Below, in pieces: positions 48,001 to 56,925 of a stretch of DNA of 64,000 bases (position 1 is the first letter of the stretch; the number at the start of each line of letters is the position of its first letter). The DNA is from Sphingobacterium spiritivorum (GTDB lineage: Bacteria > Bacteroidota > Bacteroidia > Sphingobacteriales > Sphingobacteriaceae). The stretch spans positions 496,001-560,000 of the forward strand of contig NZ_CP068083.1 in assembly GCF_016725325.1 (NCBI RefSeq), given 5' to 3'. The position numbers were made by a program, and so were the translations under genes. Under the pieces are notes generated by a model, which saw only the letters and a list, made by a program, of their open reading frames with translations, was not told the origin of the DNA and searched no databases.

Positions 48001-48233
48001 TTTATGACGCTTCATTTCTTCGTTTGAAAAACATTAACCTGGCTTACAGATTGCCGGCGGCATGGTTGAGCAAAGCTAAAATTTCCAATGCCCGTGTATT
48101 TTTTAACGGAACCAATCTGCTAACGTTCTCCAAATATAAAATTGCGGATCCGGAAGTCAACCAATACTCAACACGTGGCTGGGAAACGCCATATGGTAAA
48201 ACGTATACTTTCGGTGTAGAATTCAGTTTCTAA
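45027..48233 (+). CDS. SusC/RagA TonB-dependent outer-membrane transporter
   Basis: 1,068 residues. Signal peptide, then a CarboxypepD-like domain (TGKVTDAATGKPIPGVTITIKG), TonB-box-like EEVMVVAYGTARKSTYTGS, plug (ALSGRVAGVQINSASG; RIRGIGSMNASNDPLFVIDGVP; ILKDAAASSLYGSRA) and a 22-strand barrel ending FGVEFSF. It lacks the STN domain, so it is not sigma/anti-sigma controlled, unlike the other SusC. It follows the epimerase by 65 bases and precedes its SusD by 17 bases. Genomic company suggests import of peptidoglycan-derived peptides; this is inference. Confidence 0.95.
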   Translation: MKQLLLACLCCMFCFAVSHAHAQQSTVTGKVTDAATGKPIPGVTITIKGSSKSTSSDEKGSFSISEVTSSNTLIFSSLGYQNAEMEVGNRSSLTISLTASDQALEEVMVVAYGTARKSTYTGSAATVSPKEIADVPTTSFENALSGRVAGVQINSASGQAGSTSSIRIRGIGSMNASNDPLFVIDGVPVVSGNVGQISGQLYSTSNVMSTLNPADIESITILKDAAASSLYGSRAANGVVVITTKRGKTGKPTLNFRTSIGLTPSWATDNYEIADPQAQINMEYQIFHDYRTSNKNSATGVNYTDQEASTYALGQINRRFNIHGYKFEVDNPLRMTNVKILGMTDGVENREGKFFDWEDYLFRTGVFQTNDLSLSGGTETTKYYSSLSYTKDKGRAIINEYDRISGRINLSQKVFNNVEYNVNLNVASTGKTGFNDTRSTGSNYFFQARNLLFPFYWPTDYKTGNPWTAQYGSLAYNSDYYNKEWDNNTNTLKLGAVQSLSWEIIPNLTAKTIFSFDNTEVKDDLFYSALHFNGLTDKGSSSKWSTNIRKYVSSNTLTYAKSFGLHNLNILGGFEAEKNKTDYQYSNSINLGSSALTSIGTGANFKADSFTWGNNLMSYLSRIDYNYNEKYFAGASIRRDGSSRLSPENRWGTFWSVSGAWSLHKEDFLKNNETLSTLRLRGSYGVNGTLPTNDFAWRTLMYYKYNYKGNPGGIVSDGSTGLIDRGLGNLNLGWEENKTYDLALEFGLFNNRLTGSVEYFNRDSKDLLQDVPTSGTTGFTTILRNVGVINNSGLEIDLGGDIIKNDNFRWTARVNASFLDSKVKRLNGGKDIIWNDPTGGDARAQFIYREGESVLSFYGYEWAGVDKNNGKNVWYTNNDKSDFEYNGRSATYNFGNANRKIIGSGVADVFGGINTDLEYKNISLGFNFSYKIGGKLYDGAEKDVMDDGYYWERIRSAYYYENMWSPDNMEGSQPKIDGNDLTDAIQYSSRHLYDASFLRLKNINLAYRLPAAWLSKAKISNARVFFNGTNLLTFSKYKIADPEVNQYSTRGWETPYGKTYTFGVEFSF

Positions 48234-48250
48234 TTTTTATTGATATTGAC

Positions 48251-49717
48251 ATGAAAAAATATATAAAAATAATACTCGCAGCATCTGTACTTAGTACAGC
48301 ATATTCGTGTAAAGATTTTCTGGAAGTCGAGCCCAGCAATGCCGTAGACTATGACAAGGCTATCCGTACAGCCAATGACGCACAGATCGTGGTCAACGGA
48401 ATTCTTCGTCAGATGACTTCCTCCAATTACTACGGACGTAATTTTATAATTTACGGAGATGCCAAAGGGGGAGATTTTACGCTCTTTTCTCAGGGAAGGG
48501 GATTAGACCCTTTCTATACGTTTAATCACAGTGCCCAGGCCAATAGCTATTCCAGTTTCTGGACTTCTATTTATAATATTATTTATCAGTCTAATAACCT
48601 GCTGGAAAATATTGAAAAGCTACAAAGTCAGGGTACACTGGAAAATTTTGCATTGGCCAAATCCGATGCACTTACGATCAGAGCATTAGCCTATTTTGAT
48701 CTCGTGAGATTATATGGTAAGTCGTATACAGATGATAAAAATGCCTGGGGCGTACCGAATATTACCAAAACATTATTGTACGACAGTCAGCCGGCAAGAT
48801 CCACAGTAGCAGAAAACTACACGCAGATTATCAAGGATCTTAAGGATGCGGAAGCAGGTCTTCCCAAAACGAAAAGAGACGGTTATGTAAACTATTACGC
48901 CAACAAAGCCATACAAGCGAGAGTCTACCTGACAATGGGAGATTATGACAATGCACTGAAAGCCTCGGAGGAAGTTATTAATTCGGGTGTTTACAGCCTG
49001 TACAGCAATGCGCAATGGGTATCCTCCTGGTCTAATCAGTTTGGATCAGAATCTATTCTTGAATTTGTGATCGAACCTAATCAGGGAGATCTGGCACGTA
49101 CTTCTCTTGCTTTCTATTTGATGAGAAGAAATCATCAGACAGGTGCATTAGGGAATTTTCTAGCCAGTACTCCATTCCTGAATGCTTTAAATGCAGATCC
49201 GAATGATGTAAGAAAAGGTGTCATGGCGCGTGATGAGTCATCAACAACACGATTAGGTTCATGCTATAAGTATTCCGGTTCGGTAACCTTCAGCGGTGAT
49301 AAAGGAACTTCTAATTTTACAGCGGTAAACATCAAAGTCATACGTTTATCCGAGATGTATCTTACAGCTGCAGAAGCAGCTTTGAAATCCACTGTTCCTA
49401 ATCCTACAAAAGCTGCGGAATACCTGCAGGCTATCCGCAAACGTGCTCCGGCATTAGCTGCTGCTACTGCATCCAGTGTAACGGAAGATCTGATATTAGC
49501 GGAAAAAAGCAAAGAGTTCTTCGGAGAAGGGATTCGTTATTTTGATATGTTGAGACTGAACAAGACTATCAATTTTGATGATGCTTTTGCCGGGATAAGC
49601 GTACCTACCCGTACGTCTTCAATAGACCGATCATTCTACAGAACTATATTGCCGATATCACAGGATGAGATCAATGCAAATCCGGATATCCAGGGACAGC
49701 AAAACCCGGGATATTAA
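48251..49717 (+). CDS. SusD/RagB-family outer-membrane lipoprotein
   Basis: 488 residues. Lipobox AYSC, then KDFLEVEPSNAV, typical of SusD. TPR-type helices include ALTIRALAYFDLVRLYG and the C-terminal family block IRLSEMYLTAAEAALKS…AEYLQAIRKRAP…DLILAEKSKEFFGEGIRYFDMLRLNK. It forms the substrate-binding lid for the SusC immediately upstream. It ends in a strong terminator, closing the plus-strand operon that begins at the NlpC/P60 gene. Confidence 0.95.
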   Translation: MKKYIKIILAASVLSTAYSCKDFLEVEPSNAVDYDKAIRTANDAQIVVNGILRQMTSSNYYGRNFIIYGDAKGGDFTLFSQGRGLDPFYTFNHSAQANSYSSFWTSIYNIIYQSNNLLENIEKLQSQGTLENFALAKSDALTIRALAYFDLVRLYGKSYTDDKNAWGVPNITKTLLYDSQPARSTVAENYTQIIKDLKDAEAGLPKTKRDGYVNYYANKAIQARVYLTMGDYDNALKASEEVINSGVYSLYSNAQWVSSWSNQFGSESILEFVIEPNQGDLARTSLAFYLMRRNHQTGALGNFLASTPFLNALNADPNDVRKGVMARDESSTTRLGSCYKYSGSVTFSGDKGTSNFTAVNIKVIRLSEMYLTAAEAALKSTVPNPTKAAEYLQAIRKRAPALAAATASSVTEDLILAEKSKEFFGEGIRYFDMLRLNKTINFDDAFAGISVPTRTSSIDRSFYRTILPISQDEINANPDIQGQQNPGY

Positions 49718-49732
49718 GATTTCCTCAATAAG

Positions 49733-49770
49733 AAAAAGAAGCAATCTATTTTAACAGATTGCTTCTTTTT
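49733..49770. terminator. bidirectional terminator between susD and the GH-like gene
   Basis: 15-bp perfect stem (AAAAAGAAGCAATCT / AGATTGCTTCTTTTT) with an 8-base loop and T5 tail. Confidence 0.9.
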
Positions 49771-49789
49771 GTTTAACTGCTTTTTTGGT

Positions 49790-52768
49790 CTACTTCACCA
49801 GAAGTAACCAGCCTTTACCCTTTTCTACCGGAATCTGTTCTCCCGGTTTGAATACGTGCGCTTCCTGTACATTCTTGATTGCGGGAGCGGTGATACTTAC
49901 CCTAGTCGCATCCAGACCTAATGCTTTCCAGTCGATCAACAGATTTACCTTTGTGTCTGTTGCTGCCCAGCTTGCCAGAGCGATCATCGTACTACCCTCC
50001 TTTTGATATACGGTTGTCAGGATTTTATTATTATCTGTTTTCACCGGATTATTATCGACCCAATAGCCGGTCATACGTGATTGCCGGATACCAAATTCAT
50101 CCCATACCCGCCAGATATCACGGGTATCCTTAGCTTTCTCCCAGGGGTACCGGTTGGTCATGCCGTAGATCATTCCTCTCCAGGGGTTACCTCCATCCTG
50201 CAGCATTTCCCCCATTAATCCAAATGGAATACCGCTTACTTCAGTCAAGAAGAAGTCCGGATCATTTTTTTCATAGTCAAAATACTCGCCAAACCAGAGA
50301 CGATTGATATATGGAAAATGTTCCATGTAGAGGTTGGCACTGTTATTAAATCCATCGCTTTTGTTAAACTGATTGGCCGAATGAAGGTCGATAATACCCG
50401 GATGATTATTTTTTGTCATCACTCTTTTGATTCGCTTCATTGTAACCCGGTCAAAAGCCACATCGTCCAGATAGATACCATCTATTCCCATATGATCCAC
50501 TAGCCAGTTCATACCTTCTACATAGTAATTGTGCCAACGGTTCATTCCACTGTTGATAATAGCTGCATCGTTGAACCGGGGAACATACCATGCACCGATA
50601 TAATCATTATTCAGATGCTCCTGTAACCAGGAGTAGCCTCCGCCCTTGCCGGAAGAAAATACTTCATGTCCCAGACTTCGTAAAGGGTAGATTTCATACA
50701 TGCGGTTAGACACTTCTCGTACGGTGTTGTATATCTTGACTTTTAAGCCTTCCCTATGTGCGGAATCTATATAACTTTTCATCTCCCTGGTTGCCACAAA
50801 GGGATAATTAATATAAGGATTCAGATTATTGCCATGGTGTATATTGATGACATTTGCACCGCTTCTCTTTACTTCTTCAATGGGTTTGTAAGCATGAAAG
50901 AAACGATTGTCCCATTGCCAGTCAGTATTAATGGTATGGAATGGTGTAATCATCAGGTGAAAATTGTAATACAGTGTATCTCCGGCTTTCATATTCCGCT
51001 CGCCACTGTAGCTATCGACTAATATGGATTTACCTTTTTCTCCGACCTGTATACCACCTTTATTTTCGTTGCCCCACGAGGCAGGCAATACAAGAGGTTT
51101 CTGAAGATAAAAGTTAGTATTTAATGGTCTGGAATAATGCTGATCTCTGAAGGCAAACTGCAGTCCTGCATTTACATTTCCAATCCATCCGCCATCCTGA
51201 TTTTTATTTGCCACATCCCATTTCCAGTCGATGACATCTTTACGATACCCTCCTTTTTCTCCCAGACCCATAAAATATTTAGCATATTGGGCCTGTAACG
51301 GAATGTGAAACTGCACATCCGAAAGATGTATATCCTTCGTGGCAATAAGCTGTACGGTATAATCTACAAAACCATCAAACTCCAGAGATCCTTTAATATT
51401 TAAAATCAGATCGGAGGAGTTTCCTGTTGTGGACCAACTGACTAAGCCTTGTTCCTTACGGTCAAATTTGACAGGACTATATTCAAAAACGACATCCTGA
51501 TTCGCATTCTTACGGAAATGAAAATGTATAGCTTCTGTTAACAGATCATTACCCTGCTTCCCTATACTCAACATATCCTGTGTAAAAAATGTACGGATTT
51601 GCGCCGGAAATCCATTTTTATCCAGTGAAACTGATCTGCCCAACAGACTGATCTCATTGCCGTCTATCTGTAAGGGGATATAAGGAGCAATCACAGTACT
51701 CTCCTGCGCCAATGTCGAATTCAACCAGTTGAGACGTGTCAGCTTCCATGGCTCATCATATCCTTGATTCACAGCAGAGCGTTCGGACACCTCCAGGCGC
51801 ACAGGAATATTCCTTGCTGCGGCATTAGCCGGTTTGATGGTGATTATACCTTCGTATACAGCACTTACCGTCTCTTTAGGAACGTCAATCCCGCACCACA
51901 GCGCCTGTACTTTTTGCTTAGGGACAGTTACATTAAACTTAACAGGTTGTCCGGTATAACTCACACCATCGGTATTGATACAATTGATCCGTCCGGAAGC
52001 TATTGTATTTCCGTTTTGACTCTTTAAGTCTGAAAATGAAATTTTGATATCCTGCAAATCCTGCTTATCAGAATAGAGTCCTAACTGGAAAGCCAGCAGT
52101 TCTCCTTTATCTGATTTGACGCGGAGCATTTGTCCTTCCACATTGCCGGTTGTCCATCGCTGAGGAAGATCATCAGCCATTTTGATCTGATGATCCCGGT
52201 CTTCCGGAAAAACAAAGTAACTGGATTGGCGGTGTTTTTTGAGAAATGCGGTTTGTTCCTGCGGTGTAGAGATCACATCCATGGCATCATTCTGATTGAA
52301 TGTATCTGCAGCCTCGATACGAACCAGTTTCGCACGTGCCTTTACTGTTTTATCCCATGTGTTTCTTTCATCTTCCTGCTTTAAATAGGCTACATCCGGA
52401 TAGTTTTCACTTCTCCCGACCAATTTATAAGGCAGAAAGTAAACGTAGTAGATTCCCTTACCTGAACGAGGTTCGAATTGAAATTCGCCTGAAACAGCAG
52501 AGATATTACCGTAATGGGAAGGCGAAAAGACTTGTTGTGTCGCACTGTCTACAAGTATTATTTTCTGGTCTGAGCGTACATTACGATTATGCCAGGGAAT
52601 ACTCGCGGTGACCTGCTTTGATGCGGATTCTACGCGCAATACAGCACGTTGTGTACCCAGTTCGTCGATATTCCACAATGGTTTTTGTGGAGGATATTCA
52701 TGCTGAGCCTGTACATGTAATGCCGTCAGCATACACAAGCTGCCAAGGAATGCAATTGGTTTGATCAT
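49790..52768 (-). CDS. large exported glycoside-hydrolase-like protein (GH123/DUF6067-like)
   Basis: 992 residues from the ATG at 52768, which opens a good signal peptide (MIKPIAFLGSLCM…VQAQ). The N-terminal ~350 residues look like β-sandwich modules. A DUF6067-like barrel follows with ANVINIHHGNNLNPYINYPF and the acidic pair Asp768-Asp769 in DGIYLDDVAFDR, the position used by retaining or substrate-assisted glycosidases. The end (WLLLVK) resembles a C-terminal β-sandwich. A β-N-acetylhexosaminidase-like role would fit a cell-wall locus, but the family assignment is from memory of motifs only. It is convergent with susD. Confidence 0.65.
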   Translation of the reverse strand: MIKPIAFLGSLCMLTALHVQAQHEYPPQKPLWNIDELGTQRAVLRVESASKQVTASIPWHNRNVRSDQKIILVDSATQQVFSPSHYGNISAVSGEFQFEPRSGKGIYYVYFLPYKLVGRSENYPDVAYLKQEDERNTWDKTVKARAKLVRIEAADTFNQNDAMDVISTPQEQTAFLKKHRQSSYFVFPEDRDHQIKMADDLPQRWTTGNVEGQMLRVKSDKGELLAFQLGLYSDKQDLQDIKISFSDLKSQNGNTIASGRINCINTDGVSYTGQPVKFNVTVPKQKVQALWCGIDVPKETVSAVYEGIITIKPANAAARNIPVRLEVSERSAVNQGYDEPWKLTRLNWLNSTLAQESTVIAPYIPLQIDGNEISLLGRSVSLDKNGFPAQIRTFFTQDMLSIGKQGNDLLTEAIHFHFRKNANQDVVFEYSPVKFDRKEQGLVSWSTTGNSSDLILNIKGSLEFDGFVDYTVQLIATKDIHLSDVQFHIPLQAQYAKYFMGLGEKGGYRKDVIDWKWDVANKNQDGGWIGNVNAGLQFAFRDQHYSRPLNTNFYLQKPLVLPASWGNENKGGIQVGEKGKSILVDSYSGERNMKAGDTLYYNFHLMITPFHTINTDWQWDNRFFHAYKPIEEVKRSGANVINIHHGNNLNPYINYPFVATREMKSYIDSAHREGLKVKIYNTVREVSNRMYEIYPLRSLGHEVFSSGKGGGYSWLQEHLNNDYIGAWYVPRFNDAAIINSGMNRWHNYYVEGMNWLVDHMGIDGIYLDDVAFDRVTMKRIKRVMTKNNHPGIIDLHSANQFNKSDGFNNSANLYMEHFPYINRLWFGEYFDYEKNDPDFFLTEVSGIPFGLMGEMLQDGGNPWRGMIYGMTNRYPWEKAKDTRDIWRVWDEFGIRQSRMTGYWVDNNPVKTDNNKILTTVYQKEGSTMIALASWAATDTKVNLLIDWKALGLDATRVSITAPAIKNVQEAHVFKPGEQIPVEKGKGWLLLVK

Positions 52769-52907
52769 CTGTAGTGTTATTATTGCTCTGCAAGTTAAAG
52801 TATTGTTTTTGTCCAATACGTATGATAAAGCAATAATATAAATTACGCAAACCTTTGAGTAACAGCATTTATACACGAAATCCTTGTCACTCTACCTTCT
52901 CCTGTCT

Positions 52908-52948
52908 TTAACGGGATAAAATAAATATGATCTATTTTATTCCGTTAA
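52908..52948 (-). terminator. hairpin overlapping the M14 carboxypeptidase stop
   Basis: 16-base arms TTAACGG.ATAAAATA and TATTTTAT.CCGTTAA (plus strand, one G·T; A-C mismatch when transcribed from the minus strand) around a 9-base loop. It overlaps the last codons of the M14 gene. No clear U run. Confidence 0.4.
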
Positions 52949-54395
52949 AAGCATCCGGAAGATTTCCGCTCAGGTCTATCAGATATCCATTGATAATGGC
53001 ATAACGGAATTCATTATCTTTTTTTAGAAAAAATGTAGCTTCCTGACCGAGTGACAGTCCTGTGGCATGACGTTGTTCTGTAGGCTGATGTACTATTCTG
53101 ACCGGCAGCCGCAATGTTTTTTGCTGTTCCTGCTCCCTTACAATTACAGTGGAATATCCTTGCTTTAGCAGGCCAAAAATGACATCAGCTGTAAGTTCAC
53201 TGTAATGACGGAATGTTGTAGGATAGATTTGTCCATAAGAAAGCGACAGACCTGTGGCATCCAGATCATCATATCCATAGAACTCTTTCAGATCACCCAG
53301 ATCTTCTACATATCCTTTGCTGTAATAGTCATCTCCTGAGGTAATCTCATCACGCCGGATTGCAACATCTACCTGCAGGGGTAATCCTGCTGACACTGTA
53401 CTCACATTGCGGAGTACGACATCGTGCAGTTGTGAAGCATTAAATGGAATACGTTCGTAATCTTTTATATCATATTGTTCATAAGATCCCTGTGCGATCT
53501 GTACCAAAGCATTCAGTATAATAGCAAAATTCAGTTTACGGATTTCCTGTTTTTCGGGATCACCTTTGAAGGCTCCTGATTCAATCAGAACGGTACTGGC
53601 TCCCCATTTTTGAAAATTATCACCAAAAGCTCTCGGTGAATGTTCATCATCATATTTAGCCACTGCTCCGGGAATATAGTCCTGCAGGAGTTTTTCCATT
53701 CCGACGATGATTTTCATTGCATTGCCTCTCACCTCATTGATATCCCGCTCCATATTATAGGCCGGAGCCAATAAAGAAATAGTCACGGGTGTCTGCGTAC
53801 CCGGAACATTATAATAAATATTCTGGTCATGCAGATTAAAACCGTATTGTGGTTTCAGACTCTCCGCACGAGCACGCAAAAGCTTTCCTTCCGGAGTCGC
53901 AGTATTGCGGGCATCGCGGTTCAGGTCTATCTTCTGCGCATTACGTCTGGTATAGCGTTCTGCACCGTCCGGATTGAGCATAGGAATAAAGTGGATAGCC
54001 AGATGTGCCTTGAGTAGGGATCTTACTTCTTCAAAATCATCTTCTTTTCCTTCCAGAAAATTAAAAAGGTCAAATAGCGCCATGGTCGCTGTAGGTTCAT
54101 CTCCATGCATTTGTGACCACAGCATCACGACCTTTTTTCCGACTCCGTAGCGAAGTTCATAGATACTCCGCTGCTCTACCGATGATCCGATTTGCTGTAC
54201 ATCCAGCGCATGTTGCTGCTGATGACGCAGGATGAGTTGTTCCACATCGGAATGTTTGAATCGGCGATGTTTCAAAGCAGACTCTTTATAGGCCATGTGG
54301 GCCTTATCTAATTGCGTTTTGCTCAATACCAGTGACTGAGAAAACGAATCTTTTCCAAGAAGCATAAGTAAACAGATAATTAAGAGCTTATTCAT
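52932..54395 (-). CDS. M14-family zinc carboxypeptidase, exported
   Basis: 487 residues with a Sec signal peptide (MLLGKDSFSQ). M14 zinc ligands His97 and Glu100 in QMHGDEPTAT and a third His in GFNLHDQNIYYN, substrate-carboxylate residues in LNPDGAERYTRRNAQKIDLNRDA, and the catalytic Glu in VLIESGAFKGDP. A ~130-residue C-terminal domain follows. M14 enzymes include γ-D-glutamyl-diaminopimelate peptidases of murein recycling (MpaA type). The LD-carboxypeptidase gene immediately upstream (stop and start adjacent) supports action on peptidoglycan peptides. Confidence 0.9.
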   Translation of the reverse strand: MNKLLIICLLMLLGKDSFSQSLVLSKTQLDKAHMAYKESALKHRRFKHSDVEQLILRHQQQHALDVQQIGSSVEQRSIYELRYGVGKKVVMLWSQMHGDEPTATMALFDLFNFLEGKEDDFEEVRSLLKAHLAIHFIPMLNPDGAERYTRRNAQKIDLNRDARNTATPEGKLLRARAESLKPQYGFNLHDQNIYYNVPGTQTPVTISLLAPAYNMERDINEVRGNAMKIIVGMEKLLQDYIPGAVAKYDDEHSPRAFGDNFQKWGASTVLIESGAFKGDPEKQEIRKLNFAIILNALVQIAQGSYEQYDIKDYERIPFNASQLHDVVLRNVSTVSAGLPLQVDVAIRRDEITSGDDYYSKGYVEDLGDLKEFYGYDDLDATGLSLSYGQIYPTTFRHYSELTADVIFGLLKQGYSTVIVREQEQQKTLRLPVRIVHQPTEQRHATGLSLGQEATFFLKKDNEFRYAIINGYLIDLSGNLPDAFNGIK

Positions 54396-55451
54396 TTAAT
54401 CTTTCAAAGCAGGTTGTACTAATTCTATAGTGCCTCTATCCGCATCTATCCGGACTGCTGCCCCTACAGGCAATATATACTGATCCGCAATGTGACCAAT
54501 CATAGCACCGCTATATGCCGGTATCCCCAGAGGCTTTATGTAATCGTTCATAACCTGTTGCAGTGTGAGTGAACCATAACCTCCTGAAGGGCCGCAGCCT
54601 GTACACTTACCAAATACAAAGCCTTTGATTACAGCTAATATTCCGGACAGTTTCAGCTGACAGAACATCCGGTCTACGCGTTCTACTTTTTCATCTACTT
54701 CTTCCAGAAACAAAATAGCGTCTTTAAAGTCCGGCAGATAAGGTGTTCCGCAGAGTCCTGTAAGTACTGTCATATTTCCGCCCAGCAATATGCCCTCTGC
54801 TTTCCCCGGATGAAGTGTCGTGATCCGCTCTTTATACTGAACTACGTGATCACCTTTATCCGTAGGATTAGTAAATAAAGGAAGCTTATTGTCGACAAAC
54901 TGACTTTCAAATGCCCTTGCGACTTTATTGGTCCAGGTACTGATCCCCACCGCTCCATGGAAACCGATCAGCCCGGTCTTGCTGTAGAGCGCCAGCAGTA
55001 AAGCTGTAATATCACTGTAGCCTAATAATATCTTGGGGTTACGGCCAATCAGTTTATAATCCAGACGGTCCAGAAGCCTTGATGTACCTGTACCGCCACG
55101 AACGCAGACAATAGCTTTTACCTGCCGGTCTTCAAACATTGTATGAATATCGGCTATGCGCTCTTCATCTGTACCTGCCAACTGTCCGTACCGACTGCGT
55201 ATATGAGCACCTTCCTTTACGTTGAAACCCAATGTCTGAAAGATTTCTCTGGCTATGCTGATCGATTCTTCATCGTCCAGAACACCTGCCGGAGCTATCA
55301 ACCCGATCGTATCTCCTTTTTTCAACTTCTCAGCTAACAGTTGCCCTTGTTTGACCCAGGCTGCTGCCTTCTCGCTGTCGCGCGCGAATCCAGTAAGAGG
55401 AACTGCCGCAGCAGCCCATGTAATCGATTTGATAAAATCTCTTTTGTTCAT
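54396..55451 (-). CDS. LD-carboxypeptidase, S66 family (muropeptide recycling type)
   Basis: 351 residues. The N-terminus (NKRDFIKSITWAAAAVPLTG) resembles a lipoprotein-less Sec or Tat signal, so this copy may act in the periplasm rather than the cytoplasm like E. coli LdcA. The catalytic Ser146 lies in LGYSDITALLLAL. The remaining S66 triad members are in LFLEEVDEKVERVDRM and GHIADQYILPVG. It removes the terminal D-Ala from tetrapeptide muropeptides. It is directly upstream of, and abuts, the M14 gene; pyrC is 24 bases further upstream. Confidence 0.92.
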   Translation of the reverse strand: MNKRDFIKSITWAAAAVPLTGFARDSEKAAAWVKQGQLLAEKLKKGDTIGLIAPAGVLDDEESISIAREIFQTLGFNVKEGAHIRSRYGQLAGTDEERIADIHTMFEDRQVKAIVCVRGGTGTSRLLDRLDYKLIGRNPKILLGYSDITALLLALYSKTGLIGFHGAVGISTWTNKVARAFESQFVDNKLPLFTNPTDKGDHVVQYKERITTLHPGKAEGILLGGNMTVLTGLCGTPYLPDFKDAILFLEEVDEKVERVDRMFCQLKLSGILAVIKGFVFGKCTGCGPSGGYGSLTLQQVMNDYIKPLGIPAYSGAMIGHIADQYILPVGAAVRIDADRGTIELVQPALKD

Positions 55452-55475
55452 CGTATAGGTAGATTTAGGTAAGGC

Positions 55476-56813
55476 TTAGCGATTGAACAGCAAGCGCTGT
55501 CCTGCTCCGTATTCAATGAGTGAACCACCTGTATAAGCCAATTGTCCCGAGACAATTGTATGTTCTACAGTAGAGGTAAAAGTATGTCCTTCAAACGGTG
55601 ACCAGCCACATTTTGACAGGATATTGGATTTTGAAACCGTATACGGTTTATGGAGATCCACCAGTACCAGATCGGCCCAGTATCCTTCACGGATAAATCC
55701 CCGGTCTTCGATCTGAAAACAGATCGCCGTATTATGTGCAGATTTCTGTACCAGTTGTTCCAGTGTCATTCTTCCCTGACTGACCATATCCAGCAGAGCC
55801 TGCAGTGCATGTTGCACCAGAGGTCCTCCTGACGGAGCGGTATGATAAGGCTGTAACTTCTCTTCGATCGTATGTGGAGCATGATCTGTAGCGATCACAT
55901 CGATATGACCGTCCAACAATGCTTTAACAATCTGATCCCTATCGGAAGCGGTCTTGACTGCCGGATTCCATTTGATAAAATTACCTTTGGCAGCATAGTC
56001 CTGATCAGAAAACCACATATGGTGGATACAGGCTTCTGCAGTGATCCGCTTTTGTTCCAAAGGGATATCATTGCGAAACAATGCGGTTTCTTTTCCTGTG
56101 GAAATATGCAGAATATGCAAACGGGTATTATTTTTCTTAGCCAGTTCAACTGCTTTTGAAGAAGACAGATAGCACGCTTCTTCCGAACGGATAAGCGGAT
56201 GCATCTGTATAGTCAGACCTTCCTCGCCATATTGTTCTTTGAAAATCGCAAGGTTAGCTTTTATTGTTGCTTCATCTTCACAATGCGTAGCTACTAATGT
56301 AGGAGCGTTGGCAAAGATTCCTTCCAGGGCTTTTTCATTATCGACCAGCATATTTCCTGTTGAAGATCCCATAAAGACTTTGATCCCACATACTTTTCGC
56401 GGATCTGTCTTGAGAACTTCCTCCAGGTTATCATTGGCAGCTCCCATAAAAAAGGAGTAATTGGCTAATGCGTTTTTAGCTGCTATATCATATTTATCCT
56501 GCAACAGTTCCTGTGTCAATGTATTGGGAACTGTATTGGGCATTTCCATGAAAGAGGTAGTGCCTCCGGCTACGGCTGCACGGCTTTCATGCCAGATATC
56601 GGCCTTATGTGTCAGACCGGGTTCACGGAAATGAACCTGATCATCGATCAGTCCCGGAAGAAGATGCAGCCCGGTCGCATCTATTTCTTTATCTGCTTTG
56701 ACCTGAAGTTCGATTCCTATTTTTTCGATTCGTCCGTTACGGATATAAACATCTGCTACTGTGGTTGTCCCTTCATTGACAATATGTGCAGATTTGATAA
56801 GTATTGAAGACAT
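55476..56813 (-). CDS. pyrC: dihydroorotase, class I
   Basis: 445 residues. Amidohydrolase fold for the third step of pyrimidine synthesis. The first metal motif reads DDQVHFREPG, where the usual DxHVH has Gln for the first His; other Bacteroidota dihydroorotases, as I recall, share this. The carboxylated Lys is in CGIKVFMGSSTGNML, then THCEDE, LHILHIST and IATDHAPHT. It is first of a three-gene minus-strand run with the LD-carboxypeptidase and M14 genes, but its pathway is unrelated. Assigned with high confidence; a related hydantoinase-type activity is less likely. Confidence 0.9.
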   Translation of the reverse strand: MSSILIKSAHIVNEGTTTVADVYIRNGRIEKIGIELQVKADKEIDATGLHLLPGLIDDQVHFREPGLTHKADIWHESRAAVAGGTTSFMEMPNTVPNTLTQELLQDKYDIAAKNALANYSFFMGAANDNLEEVLKTDPRKVCGIKVFMGSSTGNMLVDNEKALEGIFANAPTLVATHCEDEATIKANLAIFKEQYGEEGLTIQMHPLIRSEEACYLSSSKAVELAKKNNTRLHILHISTGKETALFRNDIPLEQKRITAEACIHHMWFSDQDYAAKGNFIKWNPAVKTASDRDQIVKALLDGHIDVIATDHAPHTIEEKLQPYHTAPSGGPLVQHALQALLDMVSQGRMTLEQLVQKSAHNTAICFQIEDRGFIREGYWADLVLVDLHKPYTVSKSNILSKCGWSPFEGHTFTSTVEHTIVSGQLAYTGGSLIEYGAGQRLLFNR

Positions 56814-56925
56814 GGAGTGATTGTATTTGCTTTAGAACAAATATACGCAATACCAAATTAAATAATCCGGCAATTCATATATTGCACGGGATGTGTATAT
56901 TTATGATTGTAAATATGCTATACTG

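Noticed and set aside
55476..56813. Dihydroorotase as part of the murein pathway
   Set aside because: It shares an operon with the LD-carboxypeptidase but its motifs are those of pyrimidine biosynthesis; co-transcription alone is not evidence of a joint pathway.
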